12,589 nt of DNA from CAYRKT01 sp964425005 (lineage in GTDB: Bacteria > Synergistota > Synergistia > CAYRKT01), in NCBI GenBank assembly GCA_964425005.1, contig CAYRKT010000047.1, positions 1 through 12,589 on the forward strand. The letters are read 5' to 3'. Below the pieces are notes generated by a model. The model worked only from the letters and a program-made list of their open reading frames with translations. It was not told the DNA's origin and searched no databases. The position numbers were made by a program, and so were the translations under genes. Positions 6,887-12,589 of this stretch are shown one piece after another (the stretch's first letter is position 1; each line of letters begins with the position of its first letter).

Positions 6887-7480
6887 TTATGAAACATTTG
6901 GCACAAAAACTCCAGAAGCATTTACAAGATTTGCTCCCCTCACTCCGATTACTGTTATCTGGCAAGTCCAACTCTGAACCCAGGTCTTGAACTTATTTCC
7001 AATATCCTCCCAAGATGAATCGAAATCACTCCCGCTGAATACAGGAGCAGTAGGTGGTATAACAAGAGAACTCACAGCTGTTGTTATGAGAGCTCCCCCT
7101 GATGTTGTCTTCCCGACAATATCAAGCTGAACTGGAGGAAATAAACTCTGAACTGGAACATATATGAAAGACCAAGTCCCTGAAACTCCCCCGTTCATAT
7201 TAGCAAATATCATCCCCCCAAGTCCCTGAATCATCCCCACCTGAAGCTTAAGCCCAGATATGGAGTCTGTATAAGGTATAGGAGACGCTGGAGGAGGGGG
7301 AGTTTCAGTTCCAAGCAATGTCCCACCAAACCTTACAGATTCATCAAACCACTCAAGTATCCCCTCCGCTATCTTGTTCGCAATATCCTGCCTGTAGCTG
7401 TTTATCCCTCCCTCAGACCTCAACCTATCCCCAGGGTCAACTTCCTGAATCTTATCTTTTATCTTTCCCCCAAGACTCAT
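6887..7480 (-). CDS. putative virion protein (197 aa)
   Basis: A 197-residue protein that I do not recognise. Residues 1-50 form a polar, helical N-terminus (MSLGGKIKDKIQEVDPGDRL). A proline-rich linker follows (TETPPPPASPIPYTD, about 59-73), then a Gly/Ser/Val-rich beta region (GMIQGLGGMIFANMNGGVSG, TTSGGALITTAVSSLVIPP) and a final region with one cysteine (SWTCQITVIGVRGANL). The linker between a helical anchor and a beta domain resembles a virion surface or tail protein. It lies between a methyltransferase and a glycosyltransferase and could be a substrate of either, which is a guess from position. The ATG overlaps the methyltransferase stop as ATGA, suggesting coupled translation. Confidence 0.75.
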   Translation of the reverse strand: MSLGGKIKDKIQEVDPGDRLRSEGGINSYRQDIANKIAEGILEWFDESVRFGGTLLGTETPPPPASPIPYTDSISGLKLQVGMIQGLGGMIFANMNGGVSGTWSFIYVPVQSLFPPVQLDIVGKTTSGGALITTAVSSLVIPPTAPVFSGSDFDSSWEDIGNKFKTWVQSWTCQITVIGVRGANLVNASGVFVPNVS

Positions 7481-8064
7481 CTTACAAGTTCCACAGCACT
7501 AAAGTAGTTTATGTATTTCCCACCTCTTCCATCCTTATAAATTGCCTCATCCCAAAACTTCATACTCGATACAAGCCCCTCACTTGCTTCCCTTATCTCA
7601 TCTGGCTTAATCCCTCTGTAGAGATCATAACTATCACTCATATGATTATAAACTATAAGCACCCTATCTCCATACTCAAGAAGTTTCTCTATTATCTGCC
7701 TTACGCTCACATCCACGGGAATATCCTGCAGAACTCCTACAACAAGCACAAGGTCATACCTTCTCTTTGGTTTGAGCTTCAAGAAATCCCCAGTAATTAT
7801 ATTCCATCCTCTCCTCCTCCCCTCCTGTGCTATCTCTGGTCTTATATCTATACCCTCATATTTTATCCCTCTCCAACCAAGTAATCCCTTTATAACCACC
7901 TCAGCAAATATACCATTCCCAGCTCCAACATCTATAATACTCTTTATCCACGGCCTTTCAAGAAGAAATCTATACACAAACGCATAGATCTTGATAAGAG
8001 ACTTCTTATCCCATCCTATCCTGTGATAAACCTTCCACCCTCTCCTATACCTCAAAAAATCCAT
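7477..8064 (-). CDS. class I SAM-dependent methyltransferase
   Basis: A 195-residue protein with a complete Rossmann-type methyltransferase core. Motif I is SIIDVGAGNGIFA (residues 42-54), the acidic residue at the end of strand 2 is Asp73 in YEGIDIRPE, ITGDFL (90-95) supplies the next conserved Asp, and RYDLVLVVGVLQDI (about 103-116) fits motif IV. It lacks the DPPY/NPPF motif of adenine DNA methyltransferases and the PC motif of cytosine-C5 enzymes, so DNA base methylation is unlikely; small-molecule, sugar or protein substrates are more plausible. The 5' end overlaps the coiled-coil gene by 13 bases and its 3' end overlaps the next gene as ATGA. GAGGA lies close before the ATG. With the nearby glycosyltransferase it may form a virion or glycan modification set, which is inference. 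Confidence 0.88.
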   Translation of the reverse strand: MDFLRYRRGWKVYHRIGWDKKSLIKIYAFVYRFLLERPWIKSIIDVGAGNGIFAEVVIKGLLGWRGIKYEGIDIRPEIAQEGRRRGWNIITGDFLKLKPKRRYDLVLVVGVLQDIPVDVSVRQIIEKLLEYGDRVLIVYNHMSDSYDLYRGIKPDEIREASEGLVSSMKFWDEAIYKDGRGGKYINYFSAVELVR

Positions 8065-10331
8065 TCCTCAACCCTATCCTCCTCCTTATTAGCGAGAATC
8101 TTCATCTCCCTCCTCGATAGCTCATCATATAACTCCTTAACCTTATCGATAAACTTGATAAACTTCTGGTCCCTACTTCTCCCCCATTCAACAAATAGAA
8201 TTCTCCCCATCTTCTCCATCCCATCAATTATCTTTCTCACCCAATGTATCCCGTAAATCCTCCTATCTGCAGGTGTTGGCCCGCTTATATACTGACCCAT
8301 CTTCTTTGAAAGCTCTGGATACATCCTCCTCACATACTCCTTAAACTCCCCTACCACCTTAATAATCCTATCTTCTATATCCTCCATATCCTTTCCAACT
8401 CCCCTTACCCCAATATCCTCCTCACCCACTCCATAAACCTCAGGCCTAACCACGATTTTATACCTTTCTTTCTTCTCCCTCTTATACTCATTAATAAGTT
8501 CATTCATCCTCTCATAATCCTCCTCAAGTGATTTCATAACATCAAATATCTCACCCCTCCTCTCCCCAAGTTTATTTATCTTCATAAGCATCTCATCAAG
8601 AGTAAGCAAACTGTGATGAAGCTCTTCAATATTCCCACTCCTCCTCACATCTCTTATCCTGAAAAACGCATTCTCCACAACCCCTCTTACCTCCCTCACA
8701 GACGCAATAGAAAGAGCATCGCCCCTTCTCACAACCTCCTCCTCAAGAGTTTTCATAAGCTCCACAAGCTTCCTCAATTTCCCCTCTACCCGTAGAACCA
8801 CAGAGAATATTTCCTTAAGTTTGTCTGATTTCCTCACCACACTCCTTGCTATCAAAAGCTTCCTCCACATACTCTCTAACTCCTCAAGCTTCCCAAGAAG
8901 TTTCTCCATAACCCTGAAATTCTCCTTGATTTTCTGCAACTTCATTCCTATCTCCCTTACCGCATATCTAATCCCAACATCATTTCTCTCCTTCAATCTC
9001 TCAAGCTCCTTTGATTCCTCCATAACTTTCTCAACAGACCTCAAAGACGCAAGAACCTTCCCGATAAACTCCCTCCCCTTGGCCTTTGTCTTCTTTATTT
9101 CCCCAAGGTTCCATTGAGCAACTTCAAGCATTCCAACTAACCTCTTCATATCCTCACTGAAATTCGTCCTTGCAATCTTCTCAACCGCATTGAGTTCATC
9201 TTTAAGCTTATCAGCAATTCTCTTTACTTCCTCCTCCAACTCCAACTTCAAAGCTTTACAAAGAACTCTCCTGATTTTCGACTTAATCACTATAGATTTC
9301 CTGTTGAAGTGTTCCAAAACCCATCTCATATCCTCGTATGCTACCCTCACCTCTTGTAATATGAGTTTCTCAAGATTCCCAACCCTCTTTGTAAATTCTA
9401 CACCTACCTCCCTCCCCATACCTAATACTGTTCTCCCTATATCCCCAAATAACCTCTCCATCTCACTATGTAGCTTCAATATATTCCTCAACATCTCCTT
9501 CCCCCAATCTGCAAACTTCGCCATATACTCAATATCTGAACCCGAATATAAACCAGACTTAATATAATACACAACCTTCTTGATAGAAAAGATATGCTCC
9601 CCCACCAACTTAAACCCACTCAAAATCCCCTGAACATCTCTCTTACCCCCAATATCCTTTATAACATCCTCCTTAAGTCTCTGAAGAGCATCAGATACCT
9701 CATCCAATACCCTTATAACCTCACCTATTCTATCCCCAAGCTCGTGATAAAACCTCTCAGTCTCTATCTCACTCCTCCTATCCTTCAACCTCACCTCCCT
9801 TACCTCATTCCCCAAAATCCTCGCAACCTCACCGTCCACGAAAGCTTTATACCTATTCTTCATCTCCATAACAACATTGCTGTAATATCTCTTCTCACTC
9901 TCAAGATTCATCATCTTCGAATACTCTGGTTTTACCCTTTGTCTCTCCAACTCCTCCTCAAACCTGTCTATTTCCTTTATAAGACCTCTACCTTTATCCT
10001 CGATAACTTGCACATACCCCCTCAAATCACTCACTCTGCTTTTTATATCCTTCACTCTCCCTTCAGATAATGATTGGGACAACTTCAATATCAAAAGCTT
10101 GAGCTCCTTTATCATCCTCTCCATATTTATCTCAAGATATGGCAGAATTCTGTTATTCAGCTTACTAACAAGCACAGACCTCCTCTCCATATCTAATATC
10201 CCTAACTCCTTCCCTATACTATCCAACACATTTATCATCCTGTTCCTCGAACCCTCAAGCAATTCTATAGCCTTCCATAAACCACGAATATAACTTGAAA
10301 CAGAAACCTGAAGGCCCTTTACAAGAAACAT
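8052..10331 (-). CDS. long coiled-coil protein (759 aa)
   Basis: A 759-residue protein that is almost entirely amphipathic helix, rich in E, K, R, L, I and V, with heptad-like spacing over most of its length. Only one cysteine and very few prolines occur before residue about 610. The last 150 residues differ: they include GVGEEDIGVRGVGKDMEDIE, YISGPTPADRRIYG and a helical end (DKVKELYDELSRRE). There is no membrane segment, so it is not a typical tape measure protein, although a rod or length-setting role is possible. Fully helical, its rod could span roughly 100 nm. It is the last of four consecutive helical proteins; its N-terminus (MFLVKG then helices) resembles a segment near the start of two neighbours (ILVKG, LLYKG). 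The start lies in an AT-rich 19-base gap with no Shine-Dalgarno site. No known family recognised. Confidence 0.85.
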   Translation of the reverse strand: MFLVKGLQVSVSSYIRGLWKAIELLEGSRNRMINVLDSIGKELGILDMERRSVLVSKLNNRILPYLEINMERMIKELKLLILKLSQSLSEGRVKDIKSRVSDLRGYVQVIEDKGRGLIKEIDRFEEELERQRVKPEYSKMMNLESEKRYYSNVVMEMKNRYKAFVDGEVARILGNEVREVRLKDRRSEIETERFYHELGDRIGEVIRVLDEVSDALQRLKEDVIKDIGGKRDVQGILSGFKLVGEHIFSIKKVVYYIKSGLYSGSDIEYMAKFADWGKEMLRNILKLHSEMERLFGDIGRTVLGMGREVGVEFTKRVGNLEKLILQEVRVAYEDMRWVLEHFNRKSIVIKSKIRRVLCKALKLELEEEVKRIADKLKDELNAVEKIARTNFSEDMKRLVGMLEVAQWNLGEIKKTKAKGREFIGKVLASLRSVEKVMEESKELERLKERNDVGIRYAVREIGMKLQKIKENFRVMEKLLGKLEELESMWRKLLIARSVVRKSDKLKEIFSVVLRVEGKLRKLVELMKTLEEEVVRRGDALSIASVREVRGVVENAFFRIRDVRRSGNIEELHHSLLTLDEMLMKINKLGERRGEIFDVMKSLEEDYERMNELINEYKREKKERYKIVVRPEVYGVGEEDIGVRGVGKDMEDIEDRIIKVVGEFKEYVRRMYPELSKKMGQYISGPTPADRRIYGIHWVRKIIDGMEKMGRILFVEWGRSRDQKFIKFIDKVKELYDELSRREMKILANKEEDRVEEWIF

Positions 10332-10350
10332 AATAAGTAAATTTAATAAT

Positions 10351-11079
10351 TCATAAGAGATTCAAAACCCCCTCTACCACCTCCAAGATTTCAAGACTCA
10401 ATCTTATCAACTCCTTCCTCCTCCAACCACTAATACCTGTAGCTACAGACGGAAATCTCACAATCTCCCTCCTCAAACCCTCAAGCTCCTCCCTTTTCCT
10501 CTGCTTTGACCTCGATTGATAAGCCTGCTCAAGTTTCTCCTCCATAACCTTCACTCTCTCGAGAAGATTTTTAATATTCCTCAACTCATCCCTCTGCATT
10601 ACCTCCATACTCCATACTGTAAGATTATATCTGAGATTTCTCACAAGCCCTTTTAATTTCTCCAATTCATCTGCCCTAAAATCTCTTCCTTTCTTTATTC
10701 CCCCTTCATACATAGCTTCCTCAATATACTCCATCACCTCCTTACACCCCCATCTTATAACCCTCCCTCTCGACTCGTTTTCAAGATCCAAAGCCATACC
10801 AGACACCTCCTCCAAAGTCCTCTCAGCCCTACCATAATCCCTTGCCCTGATATATCCCCTAATATCTCTAAGTTGTCCCACAATCTCCCCAAGTATCTCC
10901 CTTTCCTTTCCTGAATAATACTCCATCCACTCCGAAACCGTAGTTATAAGCTCACTCACTCTCGATAAAGCTCTGTTTATATAGTATTCCTCCTGTCCCC
11001 CTTTCTTTACAATCTTCCCGTCTTTTATCTCTACCTCTCCAGTATTCTCAAGAAACTCCCAAATTGTCTTGATATTCAT
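10351..11079 (-). CDS. helical protein with N-terminal GEV module, paralogue of 11076-11528
   Basis: A 242-residue, mostly helical, charged protein. The first 28 residues (IWEFLENTGEVEIKDGKIVKKG) form a short helix plus a probable beta hairpin and closely resemble the start of the next gene upstream (VWRILDKEGEVRIE, then GEFILVKG), so the two are probably a tandem duplication. The rest is helical bundle or coiled coil, with EEAMYEGGIKKG (about residues 117-128) and a long charged helix around residues 167-200. The N-terminal helix-plus-hairpin reminds me of a small winged or docking module, but I cannot assign it. ATG overlaps the upstream stop as ATGA. Family unrecognised; virion rod or scaffold is a guess from context. 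Confidence 0.8.
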   Translation of the reverse strand: MNIKTIWEFLENTGEVEIKDGKIVKKGGQEEYYINRALSRVSELITTVSEWMEYYSGKEREILGEIVGQLRDIRGYIRARDYGRAERTLEEVSGMALDLENESRGRVIRWGCKEVMEYIEEAMYEGGIKKGRDFRADELEKLKGLVRNLRYNLTVWSMEVMQRDELRNIKNLLERVKVMEEKLEQAYQSRSKQRKREELEGLRREIVRFPSVATGISGWRRKELIRLSLEILEVVEGVLNLL

Positions 11080-11528
11080 TGTAATTCCGCCGTCATCATA
11101 TCAAATACCTCACGGGAGATTTGAAGTATGGCCCTCTTCTCATCGTTTGAGACAAATCCCCCTAAATAGGAATCTGACAGGGCTTTAATAAGTTCCCTAA
11201 GGTTCTCTGCAACTGTTTTAAGCAATCTCCTGACCTTCCTGGACCCCTTTGTCCTATCAATCTTCCTCAAAGCCTTTAAAGCCTCCCTTACTGGCCTTAC
11301 ATAACTATATGAGTAGTCCCTATCATCCCACTCTTTATACCTCCTCCCTCTCTCCTCAATAATCTCCCAAAGCCTTTCAAGCTTCTCTCTGATCCCTGAT
11401 ACAAACTGAGATAACTCGTCCCCTGATCTCATACCCTTTACCAGAATAAACTCTCCGTTCTTTACTCCCTCTATCCTTACCTCTCCTTCCTTATCAAGTA
11501 TCCTCCAGACTCTCTCTATGTCTTCCAT
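11076..11528 (-). CDS. helical protein with N-terminal GEV module
   Basis: A 150-residue protein with an N-terminal module (VWRILDKEGEVRIE, then GEFILVKG, residues about 7-32) shared with the 10351-11079 product, followed by several helices (EKLERLWEIIEERG, RPVREALKALRKID, LLKTVAENLRELIKAL). Near the end LGGFVSNDEKRAIL resembles AGVVSDEQTGHL in the gene just upstream, which suggests that the tandem family includes that protein as well. No membrane segment, cysteine or enzyme motif is visible. The start follows TTTATAACT without a Shine-Dalgarno site, a sequence nearly identical to that before the gene at 2213. Function unknown. Confidence 0.8.
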   Translation of the reverse strand: MEDIERVWRILDKEGEVRIEGVKNGEFILVKGMRSGDELSQFVSGIREKLERLWEIIEERGRRYKEWDDRDYSYSYVRPVREALKALRKIDRTKGSRKVRRLLKTVAENLRELIKALSDSYLGGFVSNDEKRAILQISREVFDMMTAELQ

Positions 11529-11537
11529 AGTTATAAA
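11529..11537 (-). promoter_or_regulatory. TTTATAACT start-proximal motif
   Basis: TTTATAACT directly precedes ATGG of the 150-residue helical gene in a 15-base gap with no Shine-Dalgarno site. The same nine bases plus ATGG occur before the gene at 2213. It may be an initiation signal or a promoter element. Confidence 0.4.
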
Positions 11538-11543
11538 ATTTAA

Positions 11544-12035
11544 TTACTTTACCATCTTTTTAATTTCCCTCAATATCTTCTTACCAAGACTTTTGAACTT
11601 CTTGAGCGTTGCCTCTATATCGTTTAGCATCTTCTTCGATTCCCTCCTTGTAATATTATCCGCATACCTAAGATGCCCAGTTTGCTCATCCGACACAACT
11701 CCAGCCCATATATGAAGAAACACCTCTTCAATACTTCCCAATACAGCTTCCATAAGCTCAATCCTCGCATTAAGCTTTCCTTTATTCTCGAGTATATTCT
11801 TATTAAAAAGCTCCTCTCCCGCCTTTCCAAGAGCAGTTACATACATAAGAAGCCTTTTTATAGCTACGAATATCACTGAAATACTCCGCCTGTCTCCATA
11901 TGTATTTTTAAAAAGGTGCATCTGATACTTTGAAATCATCTGCTGGAGATTGTTCGACATATCCACAAGCTGATGCAACATAACCTCTAATTCCCTATTA
12001 GCTCCAATTAATTCTCCTTTATAAAGTAGTGGCAT
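11544..12035 (-). CDS. helical protein (163 aa), first of the helical cluster
   Basis: A 163-residue helical protein that begins MPLLYKGELIG and continues as amphipathic helices (ELEVMLHQLVDMSNNLQQMI, SVIFVAIKRLLMYVTALGKA) with a very basic C-terminus (LKKFKSLGKKILREIKKMVK). The segment WAGVVSDEQTGHL (about residues 110-122) resembles LGGFVSNDEKRAIL in the following gene. It lacks the N-terminal GEV module of its two neighbours. An in-frame TAA lies 9 bases before the ATG, so no longer start is possible. The only good ribosome binding site upstream (GAGGTGAT, 12063-12056) is 20 bases away and is better placed for a mini-ORF. The basic tail could bind nucleic acid or an acidic partner. No family recognised. 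Confidence 0.8.
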   Translation of the reverse strand: MPLLYKGELIGANRELEVMLHQLVDMSNNLQQMISKYQMHLFKNTYGDRRSISVIFVAIKRLLMYVTALGKAGEELFNKNILENKGKLNARIELMEAVLGSIEEVFLHIWAGVVSDEQTGHLRYADNITRRESKKMLNDIEATLKKFKSLGKKILREIKKMVK

Positions 12036-12054
12036 ACAAATATATTATAATCAT
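12019..12054 (-). CDS. possible 11-codon leader ORF (MIIIYLYATTL)
   Basis: An ATG at 12054-12052 lies 5 bases after the GAGG of GAGGTGAT, an ideal distance, and opens an 11-codon frame ending at TAA 12021-12019. It overlaps the first 17 bases of the 163-residue helical gene in another frame. The proper gene has no ribosome binding site at usual distance. The mini-ORF could load ribosomes that then start at the nearby ATG, or it could be chance in AT-rich sequence. Confidence 0.3.
   Translation of the reverse strand: MIIIYLYATTL
12044..12049 (-). promoter_or_regulatory. TATAAT element in the gap between fibre and helical genes
   Basis: A perfect TATAAT lies 8 bases before ATG 12035 in the 30-base gap that follows the fibre gene. 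It could be a -10 box for a nearly leaderless transcript, but I find no TTGACA-like -35 at the usual distance, and the gap is AT-rich. Confidence 0.35.
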
Positions 12055-12055
12055 T

Positions 12056-12063
12056 ATCACCTC
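12056..12063 (-). promoter_or_regulatory. strong Shine-Dalgarno site GAGGTGAT, misplaced for the main gene
   Basis: GAGGTGAT is complementary to the bacterial 16S rRNA 3' end. It sits 20 bases before ATG 12035 but 1 base before ATG 12054 (5 bases from GAGG), so it suits the mini-ORF and not the annotated gene. Confidence 0.6.
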
Positions 12064-12065
12064 AT

Positions 12066-12589
12066 CTATTCTCCTCTCTTTAATCTCTCCTCCAGTTTAC
12101 ATATACAATCTTCAAGCTTACAAATACAGTCCCTGTGTTGCCTGAGGATTATAAGCTGATACATATTGAACTTTCCAATATCTATCCCGCTCCCGTCAGA
12201 TATATCTGTAAGTCCCATATCCCTCACCTCCTCCGCTATCAACCCCCAATCCTCCTTTCCTGATTCCTTCCATATAAACTTCCTTATGGGGACATCAAGT
12301 AGCCTTTCATAGAACTTGTAATCTATGGGAAAATCAACCACATTGGATTTGAGAGAGAGAGAAGAAGGGGAACAAAAATAAGGCGATTCTACACAACAAC
12401 AAAAGCACCCTATTTGTGCTGTTAGTGTTCCTGTTCCTGATAATGTCGCATTTCCTGCAACAAGCAAGCATCCTACAGTAAAAAGCGAACCCAAAGTTAA
12501 CTGACAGTATACCTGCGCATTCGATGCTACTGCACATCCTGCCCTTAAACAATAGCATATACATGCATTACAAGTTATACAAAGACAAT
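12066..12589 (-). CDS. cysteine-rich tail fibre/spike with C-terminal S74 intramolecular chaperone (partial, 5' end outside)
   Basis: The frame is open to the right edge, giving 173 C-terminal residues. Residues 1-72 of this fragment hold 14 cysteines (for example CLCITCNACICYC at the edge, and CFCCC) around fibre-like strands such as AGNATLSGTGTLTA. From about residue 75 it matches the peptidase S74/endosialidase chaperone: SSLSLKSNV aligns with the canonical SDxRLKxNI, keeping the Ser and Lys of the self-cleavage dyad while Asp and Arg are replaced. FIWKES and GLIAEEV follow. The domain ends in a coiled coil with a doubled DCICKLE unit. In this family the chaperone trimerises, folds the shaft and is then cut off. 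The TTG at 12494 is not the real start, because the frame and the cysteine pattern continue upstream. This is likely the receptor-binding fibre of the virion. Confidence 0.85.
   Translation of the reverse strand, partial: CLCITCNACICYCLRAGCAVASNAQVYCQLTLGSLFTVGCLLVAGNATLSGTGTLTAQIGCFCCCVESPYFCSPSSLSLKSNVVDFPIDYKFYERLLDVPIRKFIWKESGKEDWGLIAEEVRDMGLTDISDGSGIDIGKFNMYQLIILRQHRDCICKLEDCICKLEERLKRGE
12090..12131 (-). repeat. doubled heptad DCICKLE at the fibre C-terminus
   Basis: Two consecutive seven-codon units encode DCICKLE twice, using different synonymous codons (ATT/ATA, AAG/AAA, CTT/CTG), so the protein sequence is held while the DNA has drifted. I and L fit a and d positions of a coiled coil, with cysteines at flanking positions. 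Confidence 0.8.

Noticed and set aside
7318..7884. A 188-codon open frame on the plus strand.
   Set aside because: It lies opposite the methyltransferase and virion-protein genes, both well supported, and its product is a biased S/P/H/L/Y string typical of the complement of purine-rich coding DNA.
7477..8064. DNA methyltransferase of a restriction-modification system.
   Set aside because: No DPPY/NPPF or Pro-Cys catalytic motif and no target-recognition domain or nuclease gene nearby.
8821..10070. Several plus-strand open frames (98, 125 and 158 codons).
   Set aside because: All lie opposite the 759-residue coiled-coil gene; their S/L/I/F/P-rich content mirrors its E/K/R codons.
12044..12072. 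A full sigma-70-type promoter before the helical cluster.
   Set aside because: TATAAT is present but no TTGACA-like -35 lies at 16-18 bases; the sequence there is AGAATA. Reported only as a -10-like element.
12492..12494. TTG at 12494 as the start of the S74-domain protein.
   Set aside because: The frame stays open to the window edge with the same cysteine-rich character, there is no ribosome site, and S74 domains normally sit at the end of long fibre proteins.
12334..12564. A minus-strand 76-codon frame with an ATG and many cysteines.
   Set aside because: It overlaps the fibre gene in another frame, and the fibre frame has recognisable fibre strands and continues into the S74 domain. Its cysteines are a by-product of the TGT/TGC-rich DNA.
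1..12589. Archaeal virus origin, suggested by the hyperthermophile-like composition and TATA-like boxes.
   Set aside because: The peptidoglycan-cleaving endolysin with its binding domain and the Shine-Dalgarno sites of bacterial type point to a bacterial host; TATA boxes of archaea would lie about 25 bases before the transcript start, not 1-8 bases before ATG.

Overview
The window looks like part of the late (virion and lysis) region of a tailed bacteriophage, probably one infecting a thermophilic bacterium. The bacterial-phage call rests on a GH108-type endolysin with a peptidoglycan-binding domain, a fibre protein ending in an S74/endosialidase-type intramolecular chaperone, and dense back-to-back packing of genes on one strand. 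The thermophile call is an inference from composition: the coding strand is strongly purine-rich throughout, Arg is written almost only as AGA/AGG, ATA is common for Ile, and the proteins are rich in E, K, R, I and V. An Aquificota host is possible, but nothing here proves it.

All supported genes are on the minus strand, so transcription runs from right to left. No gap exceeds about 30 bases, and neighbours often overlap (ATGA junctions, or 13-17 base overlaps). The window is therefore probably inside one long operon that enters from the right edge and leaves at the left edge. There is no stretch of more than 300 bases without a gene. I see no tRNA, rRNA, CRISPR array, insertion sequence or clear intrinsic terminator.

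Right to left, in order of transcription: (1) the C-terminal 173 residues of a cysteine-dense fibre or tailspike with an S74 chaperone (12589-12066); (2) four mostly helical proteins in tandem that look distantly related, the last a 759-residue coiled-coil protein (12035-8052); (3) a class I SAM methyltransferase, a 197-residue putative virion protein and a GT9-like glycosyltransferase (8064-5936); (4) a 187-residue putative virion protein, a small one-pass membrane/coiled-coil protein that may be a holin or spanin-like lysis protein, and a 144-residue unknown (5932-4685); (5) a surface-protein block of three lectin-like beta-sandwich proteins with related C-terminal ends, interrupted by an 83-residue unknown and a protein built of tandem repeats (4671-1434); (6) QueE, the 7-carboxy-7-deazaguanine synthase, then the GH108 endolysin and a gene cut by the left edge (1447-1).

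A working picture, which is inference: the operon makes the host-contact apparatus (fibre, lectin-like proteins, long helical rods), enzymes that may modify virion proteins or glycans (methyltransferase and glycosyltransferase), a lysis function (membrane protein plus endolysin) and one enzyme of 7-deazaguanine synthesis that could serve DNA modification. The strongest unusual signals are the cysteine-rich fibre, the tandem family of helical proteins, the three lectin-like proteins, and recurrent TATAA-type sequences just before start codons that lack a Shine-Dalgarno site.
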